DNA of 56,600 nucleotides, taken from Vibrio genomosp. F10 str. ZF-129. GTDB taxonomy: Bacteria > Pseudomonadota > Gammaproteobacteria > Enterobacterales > Vibrionaceae. The stretch spans positions 1 through 56,600 of the forward strand of contig NZ_AJYQ02000091.1 in NCBI RefSeq assembly GCF_000287055.2, written 5' to 3'. A program made the translations under genes and the position numbers. The notes below the pieces were generated by a model, which saw only the letters and a list, made by a program, of their open reading frames with translations, did not search any database and was not told the DNA's origin. This document shows positions 1 through 10,803 of this stretch, in pieces; within the stretch, counting starts at the first letter, position 1, and every line of letters starts with the position of its first letter.

Positions 1-2
1 CC

Positions 3-23
3 CCGCCGATTGGCGGTTTTTTT
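3..23 (+). terminator. Rho-independent terminator of a gene left of the window
   Basis: CCGCC-GATT-GGCGG hairpin followed by seven T on the plus strand. It ends a rightward transcript that begins outside the window. On the minus strand no T run follows it, so it is not an obvious terminator for the leftward gene beside it. Confidence 0.75.
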
Positions 24-39
24 ATATTGAGTTCAGAAA

Positions 40-345
40 TTACTCTGCGTCGTCTTCAGCAGCAAAACGAGCTTCTCTTCTTTGTTCAGCTTCACGAGCC
101 GCTGCTGCTTCACGTTCTTCACGCTCTTGACGCTGCTGCCCTTTACGCTCGTTACGTTCAGCTTGATTTTTAACAAAACCAGCTAGCTCTTTTTCAGCCC
201 AAGCTTGTGCTTGCTCTTCGGTTTCAAAACCCATTTCACGTTTTGAAACAACTACTTTACGAGATGTTACTTGGCGCGTAATTTCCGCAGACCAGCCAGT
301 ACGCTTTTCAGTTAAGCGGATAGCAAATTTTTTATTTGTAGCCAT
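40..345 (-). CDS. Small charged protein, DUF3622-like
   Basis: 101 residues. The N-terminal half (about 1-55) looks like a compact domain with the pattern FAIRLTEKRTGWSAEITRQV and a WAEKEL helix, which I associate with the Vibrio DUF3622 family. The rest (about 60-101) is a very charged Glu/Arg/Gln/Ala helix, probably a coiled coil or nucleic-acid or ribosome contact tail. It is cytoplasmic, with no signal peptide or membrane segment. The gene stands alone between a terminator and a GGDEF gene. Function is not known. Confidence 0.8.
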   Translation of the reverse strand: MATNKKFAIRLTEKRTGWSAEITRQVTSRKVVVSKREMGFETEEQAQAWAEKELAGFVKNQAERNERKGQQRQEREEREAAAAREAEQRREARFAAEDDAE

Positions 346-492
346 TTTTGTATTCCTAAGGGATTAAATCAGGGATTGCCCAACGCTAAGAATTCTATCT
401 ATATTGAGCGCGTTTAAAACCATCCCTTGGTAAGCGCGGTATTAGAGCACAAATACAAAAGATTTGCTGCTGTTTTATTCGCTGAAATGCAT

Positions 493-2052
493 TCAAAAAG
501 CGTTAATAGATAAACCTGAAGTCTCACCGCTTTTTACAATACAAGAGCCATTCCGTCCACTGGCTTTTGCTTTGTATAGTTCTTTATCGGCTTTATGGAT
601 CAAGCTGTAATAACTCTCTTTTGAATCACATTCACAGCAAACCGCCCCAATACTTACCGTTAATATATCTTTAACTTTTGAATATTCATGAACAATCGAT
701 TCCGACGCTATGTTCTTGTGCATTTGTTTCGCCACCGTATTGGCATCAAGCGGAATCGAAGAAGCAATAACCATGCAGAACTCCTCTCCACCAAAACGTG
801 ACAAGATTTTATTTTCGGCATACACGTCCCTATCAATACTTGCGGCAACGCGCTGCAAAGCTCTATCACCTGCCAAATGCCCATAATTATCGTTATAAAG
901 TTTGAATGAATCAATATCGATCATAAAGAGTGCCAAATAGCGAATCTTGGGGTTTTCACTCCATTCTGTCGTGATTTTTTCCAATAACCGTTTGTTTGCT
1001 AGCCCAGTCAAGAAATCATGCTCAGACTGCCACTTTAGCTCTTTTTGCTTGATGTCTATCTCTTTAAAAAGCTTATTAATAGCGGAAAAAAAATCCTTCA
1101 TTTCACGAGAAAGAAAGGCTTGTTTGTCTGGCAAAGGCTTACCTTTTTGAGAAAAATCAATAAATGCTTTACGCGCTTGTTTAATCGGTAATGTCAATTT
1201 ATGAACCAAGAAAAAATTCATTGCAAAAAGTGTCGCTGCAAAGATAACAAGAAGACTCAACTCATCAGAATCAAAAAATTCAGGCTTATCGATACTATGA
1301 GTGACTTGAATATTTATATTTAAATTGGATATTGGATCCCAATAGATGAGTTCACTGATAGAACGATTGCCTATATTTTTGCTGTCATCATCATTGATGA
1401 GATCGAGTATGTTGATCGACACATCTAAACCCGCTGTCTTTTTAATCAACTGAACATAGTCAGGCTCTAATTGGCTTATAAAAATAACGAAACCACTGTG
1501 GCAGTTTTTAGCATCAGAATCACAAATTCGAGAAAGTGAATAGATGTAAGCCTGGTTTTCAAACGCAACCAACCCTGTATTCACTTCTAGCTCATCTTTA
1601 GAAGTCATCGAACCAAGCTTGAGTAATTGATCAAAATAATGAGAAAGGTCACTACCGACAGGGATTTCCCTTTTTGCTAGACGGTCATATCGAACTCCAT
1701 ACATTAACACCTTATTAGGATTAAAAATAAAGACCGCCGTTAACCCCATAGAAGCGAGAGTATGGATATTTAAATCCTCATTAAGAAACTCTTGATTTCC
1801 GTTGCTCGCAAACTCACCCATGCTATCCCACGCAGCATTATCTTTAAGAATACCTTCTAGATCGTTTTTAGCAAAATCAAGCATGGCACTGACTTGGTTC
1901 ACTTCTTTATTGTGAATCATTTCAACTTGAGTCAGCGCATTTTCATATGACCACAAATATTTAAAGGCAAAGTAGGCGCAAAGAAACATGAGCACAATCA
2001 CTAACGACATAAGTGCTGACAGCGCTCTCATACTCCAAGTCGAGACAGGCAT
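493..2052 (-). CDS. Membrane diguanylate cyclase with periplasmic sensor domain
   Basis: 519 residues. A transmembrane helix at about 10-33, a periplasmic sensor region at about 35-265 resembling CHASE4, a second helix at about 266-286, then a linker with a short coiled region and a C-terminal GGDEF domain (about 345-510). The signature is GGEEF at 421-425, compatible with cyclic-di-GMP synthesis. No RxxD inhibitory site stands five residues before it, so product inhibition may be absent. The start is backed by AAGGAG about ten bases upstream. It is probably a single-gene unit; the ligand is unknown. Family assignment is firm, while the sensor class is less sure. Confidence 0.9.
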   Translation of the reverse strand: MPVSTWSMRALSALMSLVIVLMFLCAYFAFKYLWSYENALTQVEMIHNKEVNQVSAMLDFAKNDLEGILKDNAAWDSMGEFASNGNQEFLNEDLNIHTLASMGLTAVFIFNPNKVLMYGVRYDRLAKREIPVGSDLSHYFDQLLKLGSMTSKDELEVNTGLVAFENQAYIYSLSRICDSDAKNCHSGFVIFISQLEPDYVQLIKKTAGLDVSINILDLINDDDSKNIGNRSISELIYWDPISNLNINIQVTHSIDKPEFFDSDELSLLVIFAATLFAMNFFLVHKLTLPIKQARKAFIDFSQKGKPLPDKQAFLSREMKDFFSAINKLFKEIDIKQKELKWQSEHDFLTGLANKRLLEKITTEWSENPKIRYLALFMIDIDSFKLYNDNYGHLAGDRALQRVAASIDRDVYAENKILSRFGGEEFCMVIASSIPLDANTVAKQMHKNIASESIVHEYSKVKDILTVSIGAVCCECDSKESYYSLIHKADKELYKAKASGRNGSCIVKSGETSGLSINAF

Positions 2053-2156
2053 TATGTATGTACTCCTTTGACATTGCCTCCTATTACATTAGTAGATTTT
2101 TTATCTATTTAACATGTCAATTTAAGCCAATACTGACATTATTCAGCATCTTCATT

Positions 2157-2189
2157 TTAAAAAAAATCGCCACTCAATGAGTGGCGATT
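2157..2189 (-). terminator. purL terminator
   Basis: Perfect 12-bp inverted repeat (AATCGCCACTCA and its complement) followed on the minus strand by a run of about eight T, just past the purL stop. Confidence 0.85.
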
Positions 2190-2223
2190 GCTAATTTTAA
2201 ACTAAATCAATTTACCCTAATCG

Positions 2224-5200
2224 TTAGCCTACGTTCTTACGTGCGTTTTGGAACATACGCATCCAAGCACCATTCTCGCCCCAGCCTTCTGGAGACCAAG
2301 AGTTTGCAACCGTGCGGAATACACGCTCTGGGTGAGGCATCATGATTGTCACGCGGCCGTCAGTGGTTGTTAAACCAGTGATAGCGTTTGGCGAACCGTT
2401 CGGGTTGTTCGGGTATTGCTGCGTTTGGTTACCGTTGTTATCAACGTAACGTAGGGCAACTGTACCTGAATTTTCAATCGCGTTTAGGTGGTCGTTGTCA
2501 CGCACTTCTACGCGGCCTTCACCGTGAGAAACAGCGATTGGCATACGAGAACCTTCCATGCCATTGAAGAATACAGAATCAGACTTCTGAACTTCAACTA
2601 GACTGAAACGTGCTTCAAAACGCTCAGATTCGTTGCGAACGAAACGTGGCCAGTACTCAGCGCCTGGGATTAGGTCACGTAGGTTAGACAACATCTGACA
2701 ACCGTTACACACACCTAGAGAGAAAGTATCTTCGCGCTTGAAGAAGTTTTCAAATTGGTCACGTGTAGAGTCGTTAAATAGAACTGATTTAGCCCAACCT
2801 TCGCCAGCGCCTAGTACGTCACCGTAAGAGAAGCCACCACAAGCCACAAGGCCATTGTACTCTTCTAGAACCGCTTGACCCGTTAGGATATCGCTCATGT
2901 GAATATCAGTCGCTTTGAAGCCTGCACGGTCAAACGCTGCTGCCATTTCAACGTGAGAGTTAACACCTTGCTCACGTAGAATTGCCATCTTAGGTTTAGC
3001 TCCTAGGTTAATATAAGGCGCTGCAATATCTTCGTTTACATCAAAGCTTAGGCTAACGTTTAGACCAGGGTCTGAGTTGTCTTTTTTCGCTTCATGTTCT
3101 TGGTCAGCACAAACTGGGTTATCACGTAGACCTTGCATCTTGTGCGTTGTCTCAGCCCAGATAGTACGTAGCTCAGTACGGTTACGCTGGATTACAACGT
3201 CTGCGCCTGACTTAATCACTAACTCATCAGATGCTTCCCCTTCACCAACAACGCTGCCAATGACATGTGAACATGTTTCTAGGCCGTTTTCTGCAAGAGT
3301 AGAAAGAACCGCGTCTAGGTCATCGTTACGTACTTGGATTACCGCACCCAGTTCTTCATTGAATAGTGCCGCAAGCGTATCTTCGCCCAACGCCGCAATA
3401 TCAGCGTTAACACCACAGTGACCTGCGAACGCCATTTCTGCTAGGGTTACGAATAGACCACCATCGCCTTTATCGTGGTAAGCCACAACTTGGTCGTTCG
3501 CAACTAGGGCTTGAACGCCTTCGTAGAAACCTTTTAGCTGTGCTGCGTTGTCTACGTCAGCTGGCTTATCACCAAGCTGCTTGTAAACTTGCGCCAGTGC
3601 CGTAGCACCTAGACGGTTTTTACCGTTACCTAGGTCGATAAGTACTAAGCTTGAAGCACCTTTGTCAGTGCGAAGTTGAGGCGTAATTGTTTTACGAACA
3701 TCTTCAACACGAGCAAATGCAGTGATAACAAGAGATAGCGGAGACGTTACTTCTTTCTGCTCGCCGTTCTCTTCCCACTTAGTCTTCATCGACATTGAGT
3801 CTTTACCCACAGGGATAGTTAGACCCAGCGCCGGACATAGTTCTTCACCAACCGCTTTCACTGCTTCGTAAAGACCGGCATCTTCACCTGGGTGACCTGC
3901 TGGAGACATCCAGTTCGCCGACAATTTAATGTGTTTGATATCGCCGATGTTGGTCGCAGCGATGTTTGTGATTGCTTCACCAACCGCTAGACGAGCCGAT
4001 GCGCCGAAGTCTAGTAGTGCCACTGGCGTACGCTCACCAAGAGACATCGCTTCACCGTGGTAAGAATCGTAACTTGCTGCAGTTACTGCGCAGTTAGCAA
4101 CAGGAACCTGCCATGGGCCAACCATTTGGTCACGAGCAACAAGGCCAGTTACCGAGCGGTCACCGATGGTGATAAGGAATGTTTTCTCAGCCACTGTTGG
4201 CAAGCGAAGAACACGGTCAACCGCTTCGTTCATCTCGATGCCAGAGCGGTCAATTGCAGGGTTGTTTGCTTTTAGCGTTTTCGCGTCACGGTGCATCTTA
4301 GGCGTTTTACCTAATAGGATGTCCATTGGCATGTCGATTGGCGTGTTGTCGAAGTGTGAATCTTCTAATTTAAGATCACGCTCTTCAGTTGCTTTACCCA
4401 CCACAGCGTAAGGCGCGCGCTCACGCTTACAAATCGCGTCGAAGGTTGCCATGTCTTTATCAGCAACTGCCATTACGTAACGCTCTTGAGATTCGTTACA
4501 CCAGATCTCAAGTGGGCTCATACCCGGCTCATCATTTGGCACATCACGCAGATTGAAGATACCACCACGCTCACCATCGTCTACGAGCTCAGGAAGAGCA
4601 TTCGAGATACCACCCGCGCCCACATCGTGGATGAATGCGATTGGGTTCGCATCACCAAGCTGCCAACAACGGTCGATCACTTCCTGACAACGACGCTCCA
4701 TCTCTGGGTTTTCACGTTGTACAGAAGCGAAATCAAGATCTTCAGAAGAAGAACCCGAATCCATTGAAGATGCCGCACCGCCGCCAAGGCCGATGTTCAT
4801 CGCAGGACCACCAAGAACGATTAGGCTTGCACCTACTGGGATCTCTTTCTTCTGAACGTGTTCATCACGGATGTTACCAAGACCACCAGCCAACATGATT
4901 GGCTTGTGGTAACCACGAACTTCTTCACCTGCGTGAGAGTTTACTTTCTCTTCGTAAGTACGGAAGTAGCCAAGTAGGTTTGGACGACCAAATTCGTTGT
5001 TGAATGCCGCGCCCCCAAGAGGACCTTCAAGCATGATGTCCAAAGCAGTAACGATCCGACTTGGCTTGCCAAAGTCAGTTTCCCAAGGTTGAACGAAGTT
5101 CGGGATCTTAAGGTTAGATACAGAGAAAGCAACAAGACCCGCTTTAGGCTTACCACCAATACCGGTTGCGCCTTCATCACGGATTTCACCGCCTGAACCT

Positions 5201-6150
5201 GTAGATGCGCCCGGCCACGGAGAGATTGCCGTTGGGTGGTTGTGCGTTTCAACCTTCATCAAGATGTGTGTTTTTTCTTGGTGGTAGTTGTATTGGCGAG
5301 TTTCTGGATCTGGGAAGAAACGACCGACTTCAGAACCTGTCATTACCGCTGCGTTATCTTTATAAGCAGACAGAACGTGCTCTGGTGTCGTTTCAAAGGT
5401 GTTTTTAATCATCTTGAACAATGATTTTTCTTGCTTAACGCCATCGATAGTCCAATCAGCGTTAAAGATCTTGTGACGACAGTGCTCTGAGTTCGCTTGT
5501 GCAAACATCATTAGCTCGATGTCAGTCGGGTTACGACCTAGCTTCTCAGTAAAGCTTTCAAGAAGGTAATCAATCTCATCTTCTGCAAGCGCAAGACCTA
5601 GGGTAACGTTTGCTTTTTCGAGCGCTTTACGCCCACCAGCTAATAGGTCAACTTCCGCATAAGGAGCAGGCTCAGCAACGGTAAATAGTGCCGCCGCTGA
5701 TTCGAAGTCAGTGACAACCACTTCCATCATGCGATCATGCAGAATTGCTTTCAGCTCAACAAGTTGAAGCTCAGAAAGTTCAGCAGAGGTTTCAATGTAG
5801 AAAGCAGTACCGCGCTCTAGACGTGACACTTTAGCCAGTCCACAGTTGTGTGCGATATCTGTTGATTTTGAAGACCAAGGCGAGATAGTGCCCGGGCGTG
5901 GCGTTGCAAGCAGCAGTAAACCTTCAGGTTCATGCTCTTCACCATTCTCTTTACAAGAAAGCGTTGGACCGTAAGTCAGTAGCTTTTCTAGCTTCTCAAC
6001 TTCAGACGCATCTAGGTCTGCCGTTAGATCAGCAAAGTGGGCAAACTCAGCGTAAATACCTGTTACAGGTAAGCTTAATTCACGACAAAGTTCTAAAAGC
6101 TTGTTAACACGAAACTCAGATAGAGCTGGGGAGCCACGCAAAATTCTCAT
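2224..6150 (-). CDS. purL: Phosphoribosylformylglycinamidine synthase
   Basis: 1308 residues, the large single-chain form typical of Gammaproteobacteria (about 1295 in E. coli). It converts FGAR, ATP and glutamine to FGAM in step 4 of purine synthesis in the cytosol. The N-terminal PurS-like part is followed by two AIR-synthase-like halves, with the ATP-site segment [20 protein letters not shown] visible, then a C-terminal class I glutamine amidotransferase domain with the nucleophile Cys in GVCNGCQ and the His/Glu pair in MMPHPERVF. It is transcribed alone from a promoter with a PurR box at 6270-6320. No defects seen. Confidence 0.98.
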   Translation of the reverse strand: MRILRGSPALSEFRVNKLLELCRELSLPVTGIYAEFAHFADLTADLDASEVEKLEKLLTYGPTLSCKENGEEHEPEGLLLLATPRPGTISPWSSKSTDIAHNCGLAKVSRLERGTAFYIETSAELSELQLVELKAILHDRMMEVVVTDFESAAALFTVAEPAPYAEVDLLAGGRKALEKANVTLGLALAEDEIDYLLESFTEKLGRNPTDIELMMFAQANSEHCRHKIFNADWTIDGVKQEKSLFKMIKNTFETTPEHVLSAYKDNAAVMTGSEVGRFFPDPETRQYNYHQEKTHILMKVETHNHPTAISPWPGASTGSGGEIRDEGATGIGGKPKAGLVAFSVSNLKIPNFVQPWETDFGKPSRIVTALDIMLEGPLGGAAFNNEFGRPNLLGYFRTYEEKVNSHAGEEVRGYHKPIMLAGGLGNIRDEHVQKKEIPVGASLIVLGGPAMNIGLGGGAASSMDSGSSSEDLDFASVQRENPEMERRCQEVIDRCWQLGDANPIAFIHDVGAGGISNALPELVDDGERGGIFNLRDVPNDEPGMSPLEIWCNESQERYVMAVADKDMATFDAICKRERAPYAVVGKATEERDLKLEDSHFDNTPIDMPMDILLGKTPKMHRDAKTLKANNPAIDRSGIEMNEAVDRVLRLPTVAEKTFLITIGDRSVTGLVARDQMVGPWQVPVANCAVTAASYDSYHGEAMSLGERTPVALLDFGASARLAVGEAITNIAATNIGDIKHIKLSANWMSPAGHPGEDAGLYEAVKAVGEELCPALGLTIPVGKDSMSMKTKWEENGEQKEVTSPLSLVITAFARVEDVRKTITPQLRTDKGASSLVLIDLGNGKNRLGATALAQVYKQLGDKPADVDNAAQLKGFYEGVQALVANDQVVAYHDKGDGGLFVTLAEMAFAGHCGVNADIAALGEDTLAALFNEELGAVIQVRNDDLDAVLSTLAENGLETCSHVIGSVVGEGEASDELVIKSGADVVIQRNRTELRTIWAETTHKMQGLRDNPVCADQEHEAKKDNSDPGLNVSLSFDVNEDIAAPYINLGAKPKMAILREQGVNSHVEMAAAFDRAGFKATDIHMSDILTGQAVLEEYNGLVACGGFSYGDVLGAGEGWAKSVLFNDSTRDQFENFFKREDTFSLGVCNGCQMLSNLRDLIPGAEYWPRFVRNESERFEARFSLVEVQKSDSVFFNGMEGSRMPIAVSHGEGRVEVRDNDHLNAIENSGTVALRYVDNNGNQTQQYPNNPNGSPNAITGLTTTDGRVTIMMPHPERVFRTVANSWSPEGWGENGAWMRMFQNARKNVG

Positions 6151-6269
6151 GTGCTTAGGTCTCTTATGCAGTTGATTAAGGTAATATTGGAATTAATTCA
6201 ATAGGTTAATGTCATTTCATAAAGAAAGACTTTGAACTCATGCCGATTTCACCTCTCTGTTGCGAGCGC

Positions 6270-6320
6270 ATTATAAAGCAATTGCTTTTGTGATGTAACA
6301 CCAAAAGCAACCGTTTGCGT
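6270..6320 (-). promoter_or_regulatory. purL promoter with PurR operator
   Basis: Reading leftward, a -35 TTACAT (6293-6298) and a perfect -10 TATAAT (6270-6275) are separated by 17 bases. Directly upstream, 6305-6320 matches the PurR consensus ACGCAAACGTTTGCGT at 14 of 16 positions. Purine repression of purL is the expected consequence from E. coli knowledge. Confidence 0.8.
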
Positions 6321-6437
6321 CATTTTTTTTGTCAATATCAGAGTACACCTCAATTAACCAATTAAACCTCAGTTCGCTCATTCTTTTGTAACTCTGCTTT
6401 TCCATACCGTTAGGCTTTGATATAAAAGCCATACTGG

Positions 6438-7991
6438 ATGTATGAGAATTTAAAAATGTTAAATAATACTCTTTCAAAATTAAAACTCACTGTCGCGTAT
6501 GTTTTTGCTTCATTGATGCTCGTTGGCTGCCAAATTGAATCTGAGCCAAAAAGTGAGTTAGAACAAATTCTCGACCGAGGCGTGTTGCGTGTTGGAACAC
6601 TGAACAATCAACTTTCTTACTATATCAGCCCGGATGGCCCAGCTGGGCTTGATTACGAGTTGGTGAGAGAATTTGCGAATGAGCTTGGTGTTAAGCTTGA
6701 GATGAAACCTGCTTATCGAATGTCTAGCCTCTACCCTGCGCTAAGAAATGGTGAGATAGATATTATTGCGGCGGGATTGAGTCAGTCTGAAAGACGCCTC
6801 GAAGAGTTTAGAGCCGGGCCTGCTTACTACTATGTCAGCCAACAGTTAGTGTATAAAAAAGGACAGTGGAGACCTAGAAATGTAGAACAACTCCTTGACC
6901 GCCAGGCATCACTGATTGAAAAAAATGACGGCAATGCCGTGATCAGCGTTGTCGATGATTCACACTTCATTAATACACTAGAGACGTTGAAAGCGCAGCA
7001 TGAGGGCTTAGATTACTCCATTAATATTGACGCAGATATTAATGAAGTACTGAAACAGGTATCTAAAGGTGAGCTACCCTTTACTGTCGCTGACTCAATT
7101 GAAATTTCCCTTTCCCAGCGAATCTACCCAGATGTCGCCATTGCCTTTGAGCTGACGGAAGACCAACCTATTTCTTGGTTTCTTAATCGCTCTGAAGATG
7201 AAAGCTTATACGCGCTGTTGATCGAGTTCTTTGGCTCAATAAAACAGTCGGGACGCCTTGCTGAACTCGAAGAAAAATACATCGGTCATATCGGCAGCTT
7301 TGATTATGTTGACACACGAGCTTTCATTCGTGCTTTGGACAGTAAACTTCCCGCATGGGCTCCTCTTTTTCAAAAATACTCTGAAGAATTTGATTGGCGT
7401 CTCATTGCAGCGTTAGCTTATCAAGAATCCCATTGGGACCCTGAAGCCCGATCCCCAACAGGGGTTCGAGGCATGATGATGCTTACGCTGCCAACAGCAA
7501 AAAGTGTTGGTGTCACCAATCGGCTTGATCCCGAGCAATCCATAAATGGCGGCGTAAAGTACCTAAGAAAAATGGTCGGTCGGATTCCTGACAGTATTCC
7601 GCAACATGAAAAGATCTGGTTTGCACTAGCTTCATACAATGTTGGCTTTGGTCATGTGATGGACGCTAGACGCTTAACAAAAAGCCAAGGGGCAAACCCA
7701 GACTCGTGGGCGGATGTAAAAGATCGCTTACCGCTGCTTAGGCAAAAAAAATACTATAGCCAAACTTACTATGGGTTTGCTCGGGGTGATGAGGCGAGAA
7801 ACTACGTAGAGAATATACGACGTTATTATCAGAGTATTATTGGCCATATCGACCAAGTAAACACTTCTAACATAGGGGCTAACATGGATGATTTAACGGT
7901 TATCCAACCATTACCGCCTGAAATTTCGGCAGGGGTAGAAGTGTCTGGTGAGAGTATTCCTTCAATCAGCGAAGCGTCGCCCACCAATTAA
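6438..7991 (+). CDS. mltF: Membrane-bound lytic murein transglycosylase F
   Basis: 517 residues from the first ATG; an internal ATG at 6456 has a better placed GAGA and leaves a shorter lipoprotein leader, so the start is open. A lipobox LVGC at about residues 28-31 predicts outer-membrane anchoring. Residues about 40-280 are a solute-binding (SBP_bac_3) domain, and about 300-460 an SLT domain with the catalytic Glu in QESHWDP and the GVRGMMMLT loop. It cleaves peptidoglycan glycan strands to 1,6-anhydroMurNAc ends. It is divergent from purL, as in other Vibrio and E. coli. Confidence 0.95.
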   Translation: MYENLKMLNNTLSKLKLTVAYVFASLMLVGCQIESEPKSELEQILDRGVLRVGTLNNQLSYYISPDGPAGLDYELVREFANELGVKLEMKPAYRMSSLYPALRNGEIDIIAAGLSQSERRLEEFRAGPAYYYVSQQLVYKKGQWRPRNVEQLLDRQASLIEKNDGNAVISVVDDSHFINTLETLKAQHEGLDYSINIDADINEVLKQVSKGELPFTVADSIEISLSQRIYPDVAIAFELTEDQPISWFLNRSEDESLYALLIEFFGSIKQSGRLAELEEKYIGHIGSFDYVDTRAFIRALDSKLPAWAPLFQKYSEEFDWRLIAALAYQESHWDPEARSPTGVRGMMMLTLPTAKSVGVTNRLDPEQSINGGVKYLRKMVGRIPDSIPQHEKIWFALASYNVGFGHVMDARRLTKSQGANPDSWADVKDRLPLLRQKKYYSQTYYGFARGDEARNYVENIRRYYQSIIGHIDQVNTSNIGANMDDLTVIQPLPPEISAGVEVSGESIPSISEASPTN

Positions 7992-8040
7992 TCAACGGTT
8001 GATCTCAAAACTACTATCTTTATCCTATCACCACGAGCAA

Positions 8041-8076
8041 TGCGCAAGAGCAACCGAGATCTTGCGCACTTTGCGC
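8041..8076 (+). terminator. Possible mltF terminator hairpin
   Basis: Inverted repeat TGCGCAAGA (8041-8049) and TCTTGCGCA (8060-8068) with a ten-base loop, 50 bases past mltF. The trailing T run is weak. Confidence 0.45.
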
Positions 8077-8126
8077 TCACTTTGACCCTAGAGTCTTAGT
8101 ACACGGAATACGAATATACGCTTTAA

Positions 8127-8190
8127 TTTCTAGGCTCTCTATTTTCTGGGTACTCTATTTTCTAGATACTTTAGTTTCTGAGTACTTGAA
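8127..8190. repeat. Four tandem 16-bp imperfect repeats
   Basis: Units begin at 8127, 8143, 8159 and 8175, each starting TTTCT and containing a TACT or CTCT core; a fifth, shortened unit may begin at 8191. The array lies between mltF and the small basic ORF, upstream of that ORF's likely promoter. No known element recognised. Confidence 0.8.
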
Positions 8191-8343
8191 TTTTATTTAG
8201 ATGAGCCGCATGTCTTACTTTGTTAAAGCACGTTCATATTGCGGTAACAATTCACTCTTATAACGGATGAGTAATAAAATGGAACGGTTCAAACCGACGT
8301 GTTTGAAAAGACGACAATAAGAACCTTTAGAAAGGAGTATTTT

Positions 8344-8478
8344 ATGATGAAGCGTAAAATGCAATCCAAACGTTTGAATAAAACAGTGTCAGCAAATCGC
8401 AGAAAACGCATGCTCGCCAATAACAAAAAGAAAATCATTTGGCGTAACCGCACGTACACACAGCTACTTTTGGATTAA
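8344..8478 (+). CDS. Very small basic protein, unknown
   Basis: 44 residues beginning MMKRKMQSKRLNK and ending LLLD, with about 16 Lys/Arg and a single Trp; no Cys and no membrane segment. AAAGGAG stands seven to eight bases before the first ATG (8344), a near-ideal ribosome binding site, which is the main support that it is translated. The composition resembles small ribosomal or nucleic-acid-binding proteins, but I do not recognise a family. It lies alone between mltF and the convergent tadA. Confidence 0.65.
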   Translation: MMKRKMQSKRLNKTVSANRRKRMLANNKKKIIWRNRTYTQLLLD

Positions 8479-8541
8479 CCAGTCTGCAAACATCCCTCAC
8501 GGTAAGTGTATTCATATATGGGTGTTTGCTAAATCTACCTG

Positions 8542-9081
8542 CTACTTTTTCAGCTTGTTTTCCGGCTTGCTCTCTAAATCCTGTTTCATCTGCTGTTTCT
8601 TTGCTTTTATTTCTTTACGTCTGCGTTTAAAAAATGTTTGCAACACCGCTTTGCATTCTGCTTCAAGCAGCCCATGTTCCACTTCTGCATAATGGTACGC
8701 TGCCTGGCTTTGAAAAAGATCCAATACAGTACCAGCCGCCCCCGCTTTGAGATCCGATGCGCCATACACGACTCGTTTGACCCTGCTATGTAAAAGCGCA
8801 CCCGCGCACATTGGGCAAGGCTCTAACGTCACATATAAGGTTGTATCCAGCAGTCGATAGTTTTCGAGTACTTTACCCGCTTTGCGTAACACTTCAACCT
8901 CAGCATGAGCGGTAGCATCGTGCTGACCAATCGAGCGGTTCCAACCTTCTGAAATGATTTTTCCGTCCCTCACAAGAACGGCGCCAATCGGCACCTCTCC
9001 TTCACTTTCTGCCACCGCTGCTAGCTCTAGAGCTCGACGCATAAAACATTCATCTTGAGAAGAAAATAGAGAAACAGACAC
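8542..9081 (-). CDS. tadA: tRNA-specific adenosine deaminase
   Basis: 179 residues from a GTG at 9081, chosen because CGGAG sits six bases before it; a longer ATG frame (9126) would add 15 unconserved residues. It deaminates A34 to inosine in tRNA-Arg(ACG), and possibly other RNA targets, in the cytosol. The zinc deaminase motifs HAEVEVLR and PCPMCAGAL supply His, catalytic Glu and two Cys. The Lys-rich C-terminal tail (last 30 residues) fits tRNA binding. It is downstream of the abgT terminator. Confidence 0.95.
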   Translation of the reverse strand: MSVSLFSSQDECFMRRALELAAVAESEGEVPIGAVLVRDGKIISEGWNRSIGQHDATAHAEVEVLRKAGKVLENYRLLDTTLYVTLEPCPMCAGALLHSRVKRVVYGASDLKAGAAGTVLDLFQSQAAYHYAEVEHGLLEAECKAVLQTFFKRRRKEIKAKKQQMKQDLESKPENKLKK

Positions 9082-9161
9082 AAAAAACTCCGAAGTAAAA
9101 ATCGTCAATTGGGTGTAAATATACAACCAGTTCGGAAGTGTACATTGATTTTACAGATAAG

Positions 9162-9191
9162 AAAAAGCCCGCAACAAGGATCGCGGGCTTT
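9162..9191 (-). terminator. Terminator after the AbgT gene
   Basis: AAAGCCCGC / GCGGGCTTT stem (9164-9172 with 9183-9191) followed on the minus strand by TT and more T. Confidence 0.85.
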
Positions 9192-9243
9192 AGATAAAGG
9201 TTTTATTGAAGCCCCATACTTAAGTTAGGTCTTCTAGCATCGC

Positions 9244-10803
9244 TTACATTGCGTAAGTGTAAGGTGCATTGATACCCAGAGGAATACCTAGAGCCCAGTA
9301 ACCTAGTAGGAAGATAGTCCAACCGATCAACATAGCAATAGAGAATGGCATCATAAGAGCCGCTAACGTACCAATACCTGTCGACTTAACATAGCGTTGG
9401 CAGTAAACAACCACAAGTGGGAAGAACACCATGAGTGGAGAAATGATGTTAGAAACAGAATCACCCACACGGTAAGCGGCTTGAGATAACTCAGGAGAGA
9501 TACCAACAACCATCAGCATTGGAACTAGGATAGGACCAATTAACGCCCACTTAGCCGATGCAGAGCCCACAAGCAGGTTAACAAACGCAGTAAGCAGAAT
9601 CATACCAACGATTGTCGCCTCACCAGCAAGATCCATCGCTTTTAGGCCTTCAGCACCGTAAAGCGCAAGCATTGTACCGATGTTGGATTGACCGAATGCA
9701 GAAAGGAACTGAGCACAGAAGAACGACATCACAATGTAAGCGCCCATTGTAGACATCGTCTCTGACATTGACTTAATCACATCGTTATTGCTGTTGAACT
9801 TACCCGATACTCGGCCATAGACGATACCTGGGATAACAAACAGAACAAAGATCAGTGGCACGATAGACTTCATCAGAGGTGCAGAGAATGCAGTTAGCTC
9901 GCCTTCAGGAGAACGTAGCGCAGAATCTTCAGGCATAAGTGCGAAAACGAGCGCTGCAATACCCGCAACCATTGCCCAGCCAGCCCAACGGAATGCTTTC
10001 GATTCAATCTCAGTGAACGTGCCCAGATCAGGTGCTTCTTCTGCATCTTCATCAACAGGCGTATTTGCAAGGCGTGGTTCAATGATTTTCTCTGTTACCC
10101 ACCAACCGATACTAACGATTAGGAATGAAGAAAGACCAGTAAAGAAGATATTCGCTAATGGGTTAATAATATATTCAGGATCAAGAACTTGAGCTGCAGT
10201 TTGTGTGAAACCTGCTAATAGAGGGTCGATGCCTGAAGGAATAAAGTTTGCAGAAAAACCACCTGACACACCAGCAAATGCTGCTGCAATACCCGCTAGA
10301 GGGTGACGACCCGCTGCATGGAAGATAATACCGCCTAGTGGAATAACCAGTACATAACCGGCATCAGCTGCTGTATGAGATACGATAGCAACCAAAATTA
10401 GCATCGGTGTTAGAAGCTTAGCTGGCGTAAAGTTAAGCATTTTTTTAAGGCCGGTTTGAATAAAGCCTGAAGAATCTGCAACACCCACACCCAGCATCGC
10501 AACCAATACGATACCGAGAGGAGCAAAGCCAGTAAACGTCGTAACCATGTTCGCTAGAAAGCTAGCAAGAGCCTCACCCGTCAATAAGTTATTAACTTCG
10601 AGTGCATCGCCGGTACGTGGGTTAATAAGATCGAAAGATACATTAGACAATAATGCCGATGATACCCAGACAATAACCAATGCCCAGAAAAACAAAATAG
10701 CAGGATCAGGTATTTTATTACCCGCGGTTTCGATAGCGTTTAAAAAGCGATCCATAGCTTTCGGCTTCGGCAATGGTGCTTGTTGTGTTGCTTGGTTACT
10801 CAT
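9244..10803 (-). CDS. AbgT-family transporter
   Basis: 519 residues, a polytopic inner-membrane protein with about 11-13 hydrophobic segments. It has family-like stretches such as HTAADAGYVLVIPLGG, SGGFSANFIPSG and GDSVSNIISPL, the last two probably re-entrant loops. AbgT proteins import p-aminobenzoyl-glutamate, and some members export sulfonamides by proton antiport; which applies here cannot be read from sequence. It is a single gene with its own terminator. The 296-base upstream region shows no recognised operator. Confidence 0.93.
   Translation of the reverse strand: MSNQATQQAPLPKPKAMDRFLNAIETAGNKIPDPAILFFWALVIVWVSSALLSNVSFDLINPRTGDALEVNNLLTGEALASFLANMVTTFTGFAPLGIVLVAMLGVGVADSSGFIQTGLKKMLNFTPAKLLTPMLILVAIVSHTAADAGYVLVIPLGGIIFHAAGRHPLAGIAAAFAGVSGGFSANFIPSGIDPLLAGFTQTAAQVLDPEYIINPLANIFFTGLSSFLIVSIGWWVTEKIIEPRLANTPVDEDAEEAPDLGTFTEIESKAFRWAGWAMVAGIAALVFALMPEDSALRSPEGELTAFSAPLMKSIVPLIFVLFVIPGIVYGRVSGKFNSNNDVIKSMSETMSTMGAYIVMSFFCAQFLSAFGQSNIGTMLALYGAEGLKAMDLAGEATIVGMILLTAFVNLLVGSASAKWALIGPILVPMLMVVGISPELSQAAYRVGDSVSNIISPLMVFFPLVVVYCQRYVKSTGIGTLAALMMPFSIAMLIGWTIFLLGYWALGIPLGINAPYTYAM

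Noticed and set aside
4941..5252. Long open frames inside purL and dnaJ in other frames
   Set aside because: They are shadows of strongly conserved genes and have no own signals.
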